Shown here piece by piece: positions 25,287-34,422 of a stretch of DNA of 64,000 nucleotides; the first letter of the stretch is position 1, and every line of letters starts with the position of its first letter. This DNA comes from Miltoncostaea oceani (GTDB lineage: Bacteria > Actinomycetota > Thermoleophilia > Miltoncostaeales > Miltoncostaeaceae). Made by a program: the position numbers and the translations under genes. The DNA lies in the NCBI RefSeq assembly GCF_018141545.1, contig NZ_CP064356.1:992001-1056000 (forward strand). The letters run 5' to 3'. The notes beneath the pieces are model-generated. The model was not told where the DNA came from and made no database searches. It worked only from the letters and a program-made list of their open reading frames with translations.

Positions 25287-25299
25287 TGCGGAGCCCGCA
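25287..25299. promoter_or_regulatory. candidate TetR operator
   Basis: TGCGGAGCCCGCA is a 5-3-5 palindrome midway in the 65-base spacer between the divergent TetR gene and the nitroreductase operon, followed by ACATAGT (25305-25311), a possible -10 region for the plus strand. Confidence 0.4.
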
Positions 25300-25328
25300 G
25301 GATTACATAGTAAGCCGACGCAGGAGCG

Positions 25329-26369
25329 ATGTCGATGTCCCAGAGCCCGGCAGGACCCCCGCCCGCCAGCGAGATCGAGGACGTCCCGCTCCTCCGCGCC
25401 CTCGGCAACCGTCGCAGCATCCGGTACTTCGACGAGTCGCGCACCGTCGAGGACTGGAAGCTCGAGACGATGCTGCAGGCGGCGCGCTTCGCCTCCTGCC
25501 AGGGCAACATCAACTGCACCGAGGCGATCGTCGTCACGCGCGACGACGACGTCTGGGACGAGCTCGAGGAGTGCGTCAGCGGGTTCAACGTCCAGATCAT
25601 CAACCAGGCGTCGCACCTCGTCATCTGGCTGACGAACCTGAACGCCTGGTATGGGCGTGCGGTGGACGGCATCTCGACGGTCAGCCTGGCGGGCGCGACG
25701 ACCAAGTACCACGGGTGGAACTACGAGTTCTCGATGACCCAGACGATCCCGCGGCTGATGAGCTTCCCGACCGAGCGCACCGAGAACCTGCTGCGCTTCG
25801 AGACCGGGCAGGCCGTGGCGAACGCGATCGCGGCGGGCGTGGCGCTCGACGTCGGCAACATCCTGATCGCGTTCGGCCGCAAGCCGGGCGGCGTCGAGAA
25901 GGCCTTCGGGCTCCCCCCGCACTACCGCTTCACGTGGGGCCACGCGATCGGCTACCCCCTCGAGAACCCGAACGCCGGCGGCCAGCGCCCCCGCCTCAAG
26001 TACGAGAAGCTGTTCCACAAGGGCACGTTCGGGACCCCGCTGCCGTCCGACCCGGCGACCGTGGAGATGCTGCGGGAGAAGGGCCTGATCCAGGAGCAGG
26101 CCCCGCTCGAGGGACGCTTCGAGGAGATCATCGGCATCGCGGAGCGCCACGGCCGCGACCCCGGGATGCTCTACTTCCCGGCCCGCGAGATCCGCCGCCT
26201 GATGGACGACGGCGACTGGGACCTCGGCCCCCGGCTGCGCGCGCACGCCGAGCACGTCATCGCGACGGAGGACCTGCCGGACTACCCCGACGAGATGCGG
26301 GAGACGTTCCAGAAGCTGATGGCGGAGCACGGCATCGACGCCACCAAGTTCCTGCCGGCCGAGGGCTGA
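25329..26369 (+). CDS. nitroreductase-family protein (long)
   Basis: A 346-residue flavoprotein of the nitroreductase fold. The FMN-phosphate contact NRRSIRYFDES appears near residue 27, and LQAARFASCQGNINCTEA is the usual second motif. The protein is about 130 residues longer than typical, with extra sequence (SLAGATTKYHGWNYEF) in the middle and an extended C-terminus. Such members often act on CoA thioesters or cofactors rather than nitro compounds. It heads an operon with a BadI-like hydrolase and an acyl-CoA ligase, so a reduction step on a CoA-linked substrate is plausible (inference). Confidence 0.82.
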   Translation: MSMSQSPAGPPPASEIEDVPLLRALGNRRSIRYFDESRTVEDWKLETMLQAARFASCQGNINCTEAIVVTRDDDVWDELEECVSGFNVQIINQASHLVIWLTNLNAWYGRAVDGISTVSLAGATTKYHGWNYEFSMTQTIPRLMSFPTERTENLLRFETGQAVANAIAAGVALDVGNILIAFGRKPGGVEKAFGLPPHYRFTWGHAIGYPLENPNAGGQRPRLKYEKLFHKGTFGTPLPSDPATVEMLREKGLIQEQAPLEGRFEEIIGIAERHGRDPGMLYFPAREIRRLMDDGDWDLGPRLRAHAEHVIATEDLPDYPDEMRETFQKLMAEHGIDATKFLPAEG

Positions 26370-26376
26370 CGGCCCG

Positions 26377-27188
<812 letters not shown>

Positions 27189-27189
<1 letters not shown>

Positions 27190-28856
27190 TGCCCGCCGCC
27201 GAGTGGAGCGACTGGTACGCCCGGGAGGACCCGACGGAGTGGGTGCTCCCGCGGATCCTGCGGGCACGCGCCGAGGAGCACCCCGACCGCGAGTACCTGC
27301 GGTACGCCGACGGCCCCTGGGTGTCGTACGGCGAGGTCGACGCCCGCGCCAACCGCGTCGCCAACGGGCTGATCGCCCGCGGGGTGCGGCCCGGCGAATC
27401 GGTGAGCGTGCTGCTGCCGAACTGCGAGTGGTTCGTGCCCGTCTGGTACGGGATCCTCGCCGCCGGTGCCGTCATGAGCCCGATCAACACGGCGTACAAG
27501 GGCGACTTCCTCTCGTGGACGATCAACCTGGTCGAGTCGCGCGTGCTGGTGATCGCCGACGTCTACCTCGACCGGCTCGCGTTCGTCGCGGCCGACCTGC
27601 CGCGCCTGGAGCGGGTCGTCGTGATGCGCACCGGGGCCGACGCCGGCCCCGACCCGTCCCTGCCGTGGGAGGACCTCGACGCGCTCGCCGACGGGCCCGC
27701 CACCCCGCCGGACGGGATCGACCACTCCTGGACCGACGACGCGCGGATCATGTTCACCTCCGGCACGACGGGCCGCTCGAAGGGCGTCGTCAAGCAGCAC
27801 GCCGCCGACTACTTCTCGGCCCGTAGCGCGATCGAGTCGATGGCCGTCCTGCGGGGCGTGGCGCCCGGGGACCTGCGCGACGAGACCTACTTCTCGTGCC
27901 TGCCCCTGTTCCACTCGAACGCCCAGGTGCTGTGCGCCTACCCGGCGCTGCTGGCGGGCGCGCGGGTCGCGTACACCGAGCGGTTCTCCGGCACGCGCTT
28001 CTGGCAGCAGGTGATCGACGCCGGCGCCACGACGTTCAACGGGATCGGCGCGATCCTCTACTTCCTCTGGAACCAGCCGCCGTCGCCCCTCGACCGCGCC
28101 CACCGCGTCCACACGATCTCGGCGGCCCCCGCCCCGAAGGACATCTACCACGCCTTCGAGGAGCGCTTCGGGGTGCGCCTCACCGAGGGGTACGGCCTCA
28201 CGGAGACCGGCGTCGCGACCCTGATGGACCCCACCCGGCCCCCGCGCCTCGGCTCGTGCGGCACCGCGAACCCCGGCTACGAGGTGACGATCGTGGAGCC
28301 CGGCACCGACCGGCCGCTCCCGCCGGACACGCCGGGGGAGATCGTCGTGGACATGAAGGTCCCGAACATCGTGATGCGCGCCTACTACGGGATGCCGGAG
28401 AAGACCGCCGAGGACTTCCGCAACCTGAAGCTCCACACCGGCGACCTCGGCCGCATGGACGAGGACGGCTACGTCTACTTCATGGACCGCGTGAAGGACT
28501 ACATCCGCCGGCGCGGCGAGAACGTCTCGTCGATGGAGGTCGAGAAGCAGGTCGCCGACCACCCGTCGGTGAAGGAGGCGGCGGCCATCGGCGTGAAGGC
28601 CGGCGAAGGGGCCTCCTCGGAGGACGAGATCATGATCGTGTGCGTCGCCGAGGCCGGTGCGACGCCCGACCCCGTCGCCCTGACGCACTGGCTCGCGGAG
28701 CGGATGCCGTACTTCATGGTCCCCCGCTACATCCGGTTCGTCGCGGCGTTGCCGAAGACGCCGACCGAGCGCGTGCAGAAGGTGAAGCTCCGCGACGAGG
28801 GCGTCACGCCGGACACCTTCGACCGCGAGGCGGCGGGCATCACGATCGCGCGCTGA
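27189..28856 (+). CDS. AMP-dependent acyl-CoA ligase
   Basis: A 555-residue adenylate-forming enzyme. The phosphate-binding loop is IMFTSGTTGRSKGVVKQH. The motif YGLTETG follows, then LHTGDLGRMDEDGYVYF and the C-terminal lysine region TPTERVQKVKLRDEG. The sequence resembles CaiC/long-chain fatty acid ligases. It activates a carboxylic acid to its CoA thioester with ATP, and here would feed the upstream BadI-like hydrolase and nitroreductase-like protein. The ATG overlaps the previous stop by one base. Confidence 0.93.
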
Positions 28857-28861
28857 GCCGG

Positions 28862-28890
28862 GGGGCGGGGCGCGCGTCGCGCCCCGCCCC
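28862..28890. terminator. bidirectional terminator
   Basis: A 13-base GC-only perfect stem (28862-28874 with 28878-28890) with a CGT loop sits between the convergent ligase and pspAA genes. Confidence 0.7.
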
Positions 28891-28901
28891 GCCCGGCGGG
28901 G

Positions 28902-29186
28902 TCAGCCGGGGATGAGTCCCTCGTCGCCGGTGGCGCCCATCGCCACGGCCTCCTCCAGCGTGGTGTCGGCGTCCGGCACGATCACGTCGGAGGTGACGAA
29001 CTCGTCGTCGGAGACGGGGTCCCCGATCTCCCGGATCCTGTCGATGAGGCCGGCCAGCGCCGACGCGAACGACGTCGCGTCACCCGCGGCGATCGCCGCC
29101 TCGACGGCGTCGTCGGCCGTCTCGACCAGGGCGATGTCGCCGTCCTCGAGGCGGTACTGACCGAGGCCCAGCAGCCGCACGATCAC
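28902..29186 (-). CDS. pspAA: PspA-associated protein PspAA
   Basis: A 94-residue protein matching PspAA: RLLGLGQYRLEDGD at the N-terminus and TLEEAVAMGATGDEGLIPG at the end, with the DAVEAAI and SDVIVPDADTT segments between. PspAA proteins partner PspA in membrane-stress systems of actinobacteria and archaea. The GTG start overlaps the stop of pspA by 4 bases (GTGA), so translation is coupled. No catalytic motif is visible. Confidence 0.88.
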   Translation of the reverse strand: MIVRLLGLGQYRLEDGDIALVETADDAVEAAIAAGDATSFASALAGLIDRIREIGDPVSDDEFVTSDVIVPDADTTLEEAVAMGATGDEGLIPG

Positions 29187-29923
29187 GACGCACCCCCCGA
29201 GGAGATCTGACCGGAGGAGGACGGACCGGCGCCGATCTCGCCCTTCAGGCGGGCGAGGTCGGCGTCGACGGCGCTCTGCGAGGCGATCTGGGAGAGCTCG
29301 CGGTCGATCGCGTCGCCGCCGGCGCTGAGGTCGTCGAGGGCGCCCGACTCCAGCAGCTCGTCGATCGCCCCGGCGCGGGCGCGCATCGTCTCGACCTTGC
29401 CCTCGGCGCGCTCCATCGCCATGCCGACGTCGGCCATGTCCTCCGAGATGCCGCTGAACGCCTCGCCGATCTTGGCCTGCGCCTCGGCGGCGGTGTACTG
29501 CGCCTTGATCGTCTCCTTGCGGACCCGGAACGACTCGATCTTCGACGACAGCTTCTGCTCCGCGGCGACGAGCTTGTCCTGCTCGCCCTGCAGCTGCTCC
29601 TTCTGGGCGGTGATGCTCTCGAGCTGGGCCTGGATGCCGGCCTTGCGCTCGAGGGCGGTGCGCGCGAGGTCCTCGCGGCCCTGGCGCAGCGCCTCGGCGG
29701 CCTGCCCCTCCAGCTTCGTCGCGCTGGCCTGCAGCTTGTCGGCCTGCAGCTCCAGCCGCTTCTTGCTCGTCGCGACGTCCGCGACGCCGCGCCGCACCTG
29801 GGTGAGCAGCTCCGTCTGCTTCTCGTACGAGTAGTCGAGCATCTCGTCCGGCTTCTCGGCCGCGTCGAGCGCCTTGCTTGCCTTCGCCTGGAAGATGGCC
29901 TTCAGGCGGCTGAAGAACGACAC
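29183..29923 (-). CDS. pspA: PspA/Vipp1/IM30 membrane-stress protein
   Basis: A 246-residue almost fully helical, coiled-coil protein starting SFFSRLKAIFQAKASKALDA, the amphipathic membrane-binding helix of the ESCRT-III-like PspA family. The remainder (LLTQVRRGVADVATSKKRLE, then long Gln/Glu/Lys-rich helices) matches the usual length. It protects or reshapes the cytoplasmic membrane under stress. The GTG at 29923 has GGGAGG upstream. The C-terminus ends in a Ser/Gly-rich tail. Its promoter region is shared with the divergent TPM gene. Confidence 0.93.
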   Translation of the reverse strand: MSFFSRLKAIFQAKASKALDAAEKPDEMLDYSYEKQTELLTQVRRGVADVATSKKRLELQADKLQASATKLEGQAAEALRQGREDLARTALERKAGIQAQLESITAQKEQLQGEQDKLVAAEQKLSSKIESFRVRKETIKAQYTAAEAQAKIGEAFSGISEDMADVGMAMERAEGKVETMRARAGAIDELLESGALDDLSAGGDAIDRELSQIASQSAVDADLARLKGEIGAGPSSSGQISSGGAS

Positions 29924-29950
29924 GCCGCGCCTCCCTTGTGTCTCCGGTGT

Positions 29951-29969
29951 GTACCGCTGCGGACGGTAC
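29951..29969. promoter_or_regulatory. GTACCG-N7-CGGTAC palindrome upstream of pspA
   Basis: A perfect 6-7-6 palindrome in the 134-base spacer between pspA and the divergent TPM-domain gene, 28 bases ahead of the pspA start. It is well placed to repress or activate pspA; the regulator is not in the window as far as I can tell. Confidence 0.4.
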
Positions 29970-30057
29970 CCCCCGGGGAGGGGATGGGGGAAGGGTCCCG
30001 GCCGCGGCCCGGAGCGGTCGTGTTGTACGGCGCCTCCCCCCGTGCGACATTCGGCGG

Positions 30058-31413
30058 ATGAGACGACCCCGCGCGCTGCTCACCGCCCTCCTCGCCGTCG
30101 TGGCCTGCCTCGCCGGCGCGGCCCCGGCCGTCGCGCTGGTCGACCTCGCCGACGTGGCGGCGTCCGACGTCGCGGTGGAGCCGGGCGCCCCGCTCACCGC
30201 GAACGGCCGCGACCGGTTCACGACGGCCGCACGCGACCTGCGCGCCGCGGGGACGCCCGTCAAGTTCGTCGTCCTCGACGCCCGCCCCGGGGAGCCCGTC
30301 CGGTACGCCCGGTCGCTGCGCTCGCGGCTGTCCTTCGCAGGGGACGTGCTGGTGCTGTCCGCGCGACCCCGGAACCTGTCGATCGCGTCGGGGCTCTCCT
30401 CCGCCGACGTCCAGCGGATCTACGACGGGCGCCTGCCCGACCTGCGCGCCGACCCCGTCGCCGGCACGATCGCCGTTGCCCGCGACCTGGCGGCCGAGCG
30501 GCCCGCGTCCGGCGGGTCGTCCGGCGCCGGCGCCCCCGTCGCCCCGGCCGCCGAGGACGACGGCGGCTCCGCGGCCGGCGGCTTCGTGATCCTGCTGGTG
30601 CTCGTCGGCGCCGTGGTGCTGCTGATCGTGTTCGTGCGGCGCCGGTCCACCGCGCGGCGGGCGGTCACGGCCGCGGCGGACGCCCGGTCGCTCGACCCCC
30701 TCGTGGACGCCCTCGCCGCCCAGATCGCCGACCTCGACGACGACGTCCAGGTGGCGGGCGACCGCACGGCGGCGGTGCGCGAGCACTACGACGTCGCGGT
30801 GCTGTCCTACGGCGAGGCCCGGCAGATGCTCGACACCCCGTCGCCCACCGCCGCCCAGGTGGAGGCCGCCGGGACGACGCTGGAGCGGGGGCTGCGGGCG
30901 GCGCGCCGCACCCGCGCCGTGCTCGAGGGGCGCTCCCCGGCGGAGGCCGACCAGGAGCCGCTCCTCGAGGGGATGTGCGCGTTCGACCCCAAGCACGGGC
31001 GCGCGACGGCCGAGGTCGAGATCCGCACGCCGACCGGCGACCGCGCCGAGCTGCCGGCCTGCGCCGACTGCGCCGCCCAGATGGCCCGCGGCGAGCAGCC
31101 GCAGTTCCGCGAGGTCGAGCAGCAGGGCGGACGGCGGGTGCCGTACTGGCAGACCGGTGGCATGGGCATGGGCGGCCGCGGGATGGGCGGCGGCGGGTTC
31201 GGCCCGGTGCTCGGCGGGGCGCTCGCCGGGGTGATCCTCGGCGGCATGTTCGGCGGCGGAGCCGCGCAGGGCGCGGACGGCGGCGACGGCGGCTTCGGCG
31301 ACATCGGCGGGGGCTTCGGCGACGGCGGGGGCGGAGGGGACTTCGGCGGCGGCGGGGGTGGCGACTTCGGCGGCGGAGGGGACTTCGGCGGCGGCGGGGG
31401 CGGCGACTTCTAG
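30058..31413 (+). CDS. TPM-domain membrane protein with Gly-rich tail
   Basis: A 451-residue exported protein: signal peptide (LLTALLAVVACLAGAAPAVA), a TPM_phosphatase-like extracytoplasmic domain (about 40-160), one membrane helix (GGFVILLVLVGAVVLLIVFV), a cytoplasmic helical segment and a cysteine-bearing region (LEGMCAFDPK, ACADCAAQ). The last 80 residues are glycine-rich repeats of GGGGDFGGG type. TPM-domain proteins are membrane-associated and linked to envelope repair and photosystem maintenance. It is divergent from pspA, supporting an envelope-stress role. The ATG at 30058 begins the signal peptide. Confidence 0.82.
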   Translation: MRRPRALLTALLAVVACLAGAAPAVALVDLADVAASDVAVEPGAPLTANGRDRFTTAARDLRAAGTPVKFVVLDARPGEPVRYARSLRSRLSFAGDVLVLSARPRNLSIASGLSSADVQRIYDGRLPDLRADPVAGTIAVARDLAAERPASGGSSGAGAPVAPAAEDDGGSAAGGFVILLVLVGAVVLLIVFVRRRSTARRAVTAAADARSLDPLVDALAAQIADLDDDVQVAGDRTAAVREHYDVAVLSYGEARQMLDTPSPTAAQVEAAGTTLERGLRAARRTRAVLEGRSPAEADQEPLLEGMCAFDPKHGRATAEVEIRTPTGDRAELPACADCAAQMARGEQPQFREVEQQGGRRVPYWQTGGMGMGGRGMGGGGFGPVLGGALAGVILGGMFGGGAAQGADGGDGGFGDIGGGFGDGGGGGDFGGGGGGDFGGGGDFGGGGGGDF

Positions 31414-31423
31414 CGCCGCGGCG

Positions 31424-31466
31424 GGCCCCCGCACGCCCCGCGGCTCACGCGGCGCGGGCGGGGGCC
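31424..31466 (+). terminator. candidate terminator after the TPM gene
   Basis: GGCCCCCGC (31424-31432) pairs with GCGGGGGCC (31458-31466) around a GC-rich loop that can itself fold. It ends the TPM transcript before the DEAD-box leader. Confidence 0.45.
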
Positions 31467-31495
31467 GATGTGCATCCCACGGAAAGACGGCTATG

Positions 31496-31640
31496 CTGGC
31501 CGCCAGTCTGTCGACGAACCTCGTCGAAGCAGGGCGGCAATCCGGTCGCCCGTGGGAGAGCGTCTCAACCACGAGATCCAGGTTGGACGGTCGAGAGTGG
31601 TCTCCCGTCCGAACCGCGGCCCGATGCCGCAAGGAGTCTC
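31496..31640 (+). ncRNA. structured 5' leader of the DEAD-box helicase
   Basis: Between a possible -10 (TATGCT, 31492-31497) and the GTG start lie four consecutive hairpins. They are 31511-31527 (TCGACG/CGTCGA), 31551-31573 (9 pairs, GCG loop, 2-base bulge), 31581-31615 (about 14 pairs in three blocks) and 31616-31630 (GCGGC/GCCGC) immediately before the AAGGAG ribosome site at 31631. The last hairpin would hide or expose the ribosome site. I know no Rfam family matching it; leaders that sense RNA folding are known for other DEAD-box helicase mRNAs. Confidence 0.5.
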
Positions 31641-31645
31641 GAATA

Positions 31646-32923
31646 GTGTCCGTTTCCTTCGCCGATCTCGGCGTGAGCGACCGCGTGGCCGCGGTGCTCG
31701 CCGCCAAGGGGATCACGTCCCCGTTCCCGGTCCAGTCGCTGGTCCTGCCCGTCGCCCTCACCGGCCGCGACGTGCTCGTCAGCTCGCCGACCGGCTCGGG
31801 CAAGACCCTCGCCTTCGGCCTGCCGATCCTCGAGCGGCTCGAGCGCAGCAACGGCCGCCCCGTCGCCCTCGTGCTCGCCCCGACCCGTGAGCTCGCCTCG
31901 CAGATCGACGAGGAGCTCTCGCCCCTCGCCGACGCCCGCGGCCTGAAGATGGCCGTCTGCTACGGCGGCGTCGGCCTCGAGGCCCAGGCCAAGCGCGCCG
32001 AGAAGGCCGACATCCTGATCGCGACGCCGGGCCGCCTGCTCGACCTCGCCCGCCAGAAGCGCGTCTCGCTGAAGGGCATCACGACCCTCGTCCTCGACGA
32101 GGCCGACCGCATGTTGGACATGGGCTTCCTGCCCCAGGTCCAGGCGATCGTCCGCCAGATCCCGCGCGAGCGCCACACCATGTTCTTCTCGGCCACGCTC
32201 GACGGGGCCGTCGGCTCCCTCGCCGCCGAGTTCACCACGGGCGCCGAGCGCCTGCGGATGCGCGACAGCAGCATCGCCGAGGGCGAGAAGCTGTCGGAGC
32301 GGCTCGACCAGGTCTTCCTGGCCTGCAGCCCCTCCACCCGCACCGACGAGCTGCTCGAGCTGATCCGCAACGAGGACGAGCTGACCCTCGTCTTCTGCCG
32401 CACCCGCCGTGGCGCCGGCCGCCTCGCGGAGCGCCTCGACAAGCAGGGCATCACCGCCACCGCGATGCACGGCGACCTCACGCAGGCCGCCCGCGAGAAG
32501 GCCCTCAAGCGCTTCTCCAGCGGCCGCGCCCGCGTGCTCGTGGCGACCGACGTCGCGGCCCGCGGCATCGACCTGGACGACATCGGCCTGGTCGTCAACT
32601 TCGACCCGCCGGAGGACCAGGACGCCTACACGCACCGCGTGGGGCGCACCGCCCGCGCCGGCCGCACCGGCCGCGCCGTCACGATGGTCATGCCCGAGCA
32701 CGCCGACCAGATGTCCCGCCTCGCCGCGAACCTCGGCCTGGCCGAGCGGTGGGAGGCCACGGGCTACGGCGTCGCCGCCCCGCGCGTCGTCTACGGCTCG
32801 CGCCGCCGCGGCTCGGCGTTCGCGCCGTCCCGCCCGGCCCGCACGCCCCGCGTCGCGCCGACCACCGAGGCCGCCCCGCCCCGCACGAACCGCGTCAAGC
32901 GCGGCACCCGGACCCCGGTCTGA
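31646..32923 (+). CDS. DEAD-box RNA helicase
   Basis: A 425-residue helicase with motifs in order: Q-motif region FPVQSLVLP, Walker A SSPTGSGKTLAFG, PTRELASQ, TPGRLLDLA, LVLDEADRMLDMGF, FFSATLDG, VFCRTRRG, ATDVAARGIDLDDI and THRVGRTARAGRTG. It ends in a basic, Pro/Arg-rich tail of about 50 residues (RRRGSAFAPSRPARTPRVAP). It unwinds RNA in ribosome assembly or mRNA turnover (family knowledge). Start is GTG 31646 with AAGGAG 9 bases upstream. The 150-base structured leader suggests post-transcriptional self-control or cold induction. Confidence 0.93.
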   Translation: MSVSFADLGVSDRVAAVLAAKGITSPFPVQSLVLPVALTGRDVLVSSPTGSGKTLAFGLPILERLERSNGRPVALVLAPTRELASQIDEELSPLADARGLKMAVCYGGVGLEAQAKRAEKADILIATPGRLLDLARQKRVSLKGITTLVLDEADRMLDMGFLPQVQAIVRQIPRERHTMFFSATLDGAVGSLAAEFTTGAERLRMRDSSIAEGEKLSERLDQVFLACSPSTRTDELLELIRNEDELTLVFCRTRRGAGRLAERLDKQGITATAMHGDLTQAAREKALKRFSSGRARVLVATDVAARGIDLDDIGLVVNFDPPEDQDAYTHRVGRTARAGRTGRAVTMVMPEHADQMSRLAANLGLAERWEATGYGVAAPRVVYGSRRRGSAFAPSRPARTPRVAPTTEAAPPRTNRVKRGTRTPV

Positions 32924-32993
32924 TGCCGCCGGCCGGGCGTCCGGAGGTCCCCCCCGGGGCCGCCGGGCGCTCCGGCCGATAGCCTCCACCGCC

Positions 32994-33473
32994 ATGGACA
33001 GCGTCTCCGAGCGGGAGTTCCGCGACGCACTGGCCCGGTGGGCCAGTGGCGTCACCGTGGTCACCGCCCGTCACGCGGGCGAGCCGATCGGCATGACGGC
33101 CGCGTCGTTCTCGTCGCTGTCGCTCGACCCCCCGCTGATCCTGATCTGCGTGGCGCGGTCGGCCTACTCCCACGACGGCCTCGTGGGTGCGGAGGGCTTC
33201 GCCGTCCACGTCCTCGGCGGCGAGCAGCAGGAGATGTCCTCGCTCTTCGCCCGGCCCGGGGCCGACAAGTTCGCCGGCTTCCCCGACGCGCGCGGCCCGT
33301 TCGACGTGCCGCTGCTGCCCTACGGGGTGGCCCGCCTCGTCTGCGAGCGGCACGCCCTGCTCGACGGCGGCGACCACACCATCCTCGTCGGCCGCGTCGT
33401 CAGCGCCGAGCTGGCCGGGACGGACCCGCTGCTCTACTGCAACCGCGCGTACGGGCGGCTCGAGACGCGCTAG
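32994..33473 (+). CDS. flavin reductase-like FMN-binding protein
   Basis: A 159-residue member of the flavin reductase/HpaC-like family: EFRDALARWASGVTVVTARH, AASFSSLSLDPPLILICVA and GFAVHVLGGEQQ. The C-terminal HALLDGGDHTILVGRVV strand is typical. It reduces FMN or FAD with NAD(P)H for a partner monooxygenase, but none is adjacent. The ATG at 32994 is unambiguous. It converges on the thioredoxin-like gene and their stops share CTAG. Confidence 0.88.
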   Translation: MDSVSEREFRDALARWASGVTVVTARHAGEPIGMTAASFSSLSLDPPLILICVARSAYSHDGLVGAEGFAVHVLGGEQQEMSSLFARPGADKFAGFPDARGPFDVPLLPYGVARLVCERHALLDGGDHTILVGRVVSAELAGTDPLLYCNRAYGRLETR

Positions 33474-34015
33474 CCCCCGGTCCCCGCCCGGGACCACTTG
33501 ATGGTGCAGCCGACCGCGGGCGTCTCCGCCGTGGCCGGGGTGCGGCCGCCGAGCACGGCGTCGAGGGCGTCGCGCAGGTACGGCGTCCTCACGGCGTCGG
33601 GGTCCGACGCGTCGTCGATCGCGCCGTGGTACGCGACCCGGCCGTCGCCGTCGATCACGAAGACCTCGGGTGTGCGCTCCGCGCCGTAGGCCCGCGCGAC
33701 CTCCTGTGTCAGGTCCTGCGCGTAGGCGAACCCGTACCGCCGCTCGGCGGCGCGGGCGACCATCGCCTCGAAGGAGTCGCCGGGGTGGCTCACCGGGTCG
33801 TTCGCGCAGATCGCGACCGTCGCGACGCCGCGGTCGGAGTACACCCGGGCGATGTCGTCGAAGCGCTCCTCCCACGCGCGGACGTAGGGGCAGTGGTTGC
33901 ACCAGAAGGCCACCACCGTCGCCGGGCCGCCGGCGAACTCGTCGAGCGCGACCTCGCCGCCGTCGGTGGTGGGCAGGCGGAAGCCGGGGGCGGTGTCGCC
34001 GATGGCGGGGCTCAT
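33470..34015 (-). CDS. thioredoxin-like (AhpC/TSA-type) redoxin
   Basis: A 181-residue thioredoxin-fold protein with the active-site CXXC in VVAFWCNHCPYVRAW. The segment APGFRLPTTDGGEVALDEFAG precedes it as in peroxiredoxin-like redoxins, and TPEVFVIDGDG follows with the cis-proline. It probably performs thiol-disulfide exchange; peroxidase activity is uncertain. The ATG at 34015 overlaps the stop of the upstream thioredoxin-like gene by 4 bases, so they are co-translated. Confidence 0.88.
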   Translation of the reverse strand: MSPAIGDTAPGFRLPTTDGGEVALDEFAGGPATVVAFWCNHCPYVRAWEERFDDIARVYSDRGVATVAICANDPVSHPGDSFEAMVARAAERRYGFAYAQDLTQEVARAYGAERTPEVFVIDGDGRVAYHGAIDDASDPDAVRTPYLRDALDAVLGGRTPATAETPAVGCTIKWSRAGTGG

Positions 34016-34365
34016 GCGGGCGCCTTTCCGGCGACCGCGTCGCGCACGGCCGCGACGAGGTCGTCGAGGTGGGGGAGGGGGCCGATGCGGCCGCCGGGGC
34101 GGGCGTAGGCGCGGCAGGCGTCGTGCACGGGGGCGTGCCCGGGGCCCTCCTGGGGGAAGGGGTCCCGTCCGTCCAGCAGGTACGTCGGCGAGCCGGTGAA
34201 CGCCCGCTCCCGGGCCTCCGCGTCGGTGGTCACCTCGACCTCCGCGACGTCGAGGGCGACGCCCGCGGCGGACGCCGCGTCGCGCAGCAGCGCCAGCCCC
34301 TCCTCGTGCGAGGGGCAGGACCGGCTGAAGAGGTACGTGACGCGGATCCGGTCGGGCGGCGGCAC
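34012..34365 (-). CDS. small thioredoxin-fold-like protein
   Basis: A 117-residue protein with RIRVTYLFSRSCPSHEEGL at its start, in which Cys-Pro-Ser sits where a thioredoxin CXXC motif would be, and AFTGSPTYLLDGRDPF providing a thioredoxin-style Ser-Pro. A second cysteine lies in HDACRAYARP. It resembles alkylmercury-lyase or DsbA-type relatives seen in actinobacteria, but exact function is unknown. The GTG at 34365 fits a TACGAT -10 region about 6 bases upstream, which would make a nearly leaderless mRNA. It overlaps the downstream redoxin gene. Confidence 0.7.
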   Translation of the reverse strand: MPPPDRIRVTYLFSRSCPSHEEGLALLRDAASAAGVALDVAEVEVTTDAEARERAFTGSPTYLLDGRDPFPQEGPGHAPVHDACRAYARPGGRIGPLPHLDDLVAAVRDAVAGKAPA

Positions 34366-34422
34366 GCGGGCTATCGTACCGCCGTGCCGCACCCTGACGC
34401 CGCCGCACCGGGACGCTGACGG

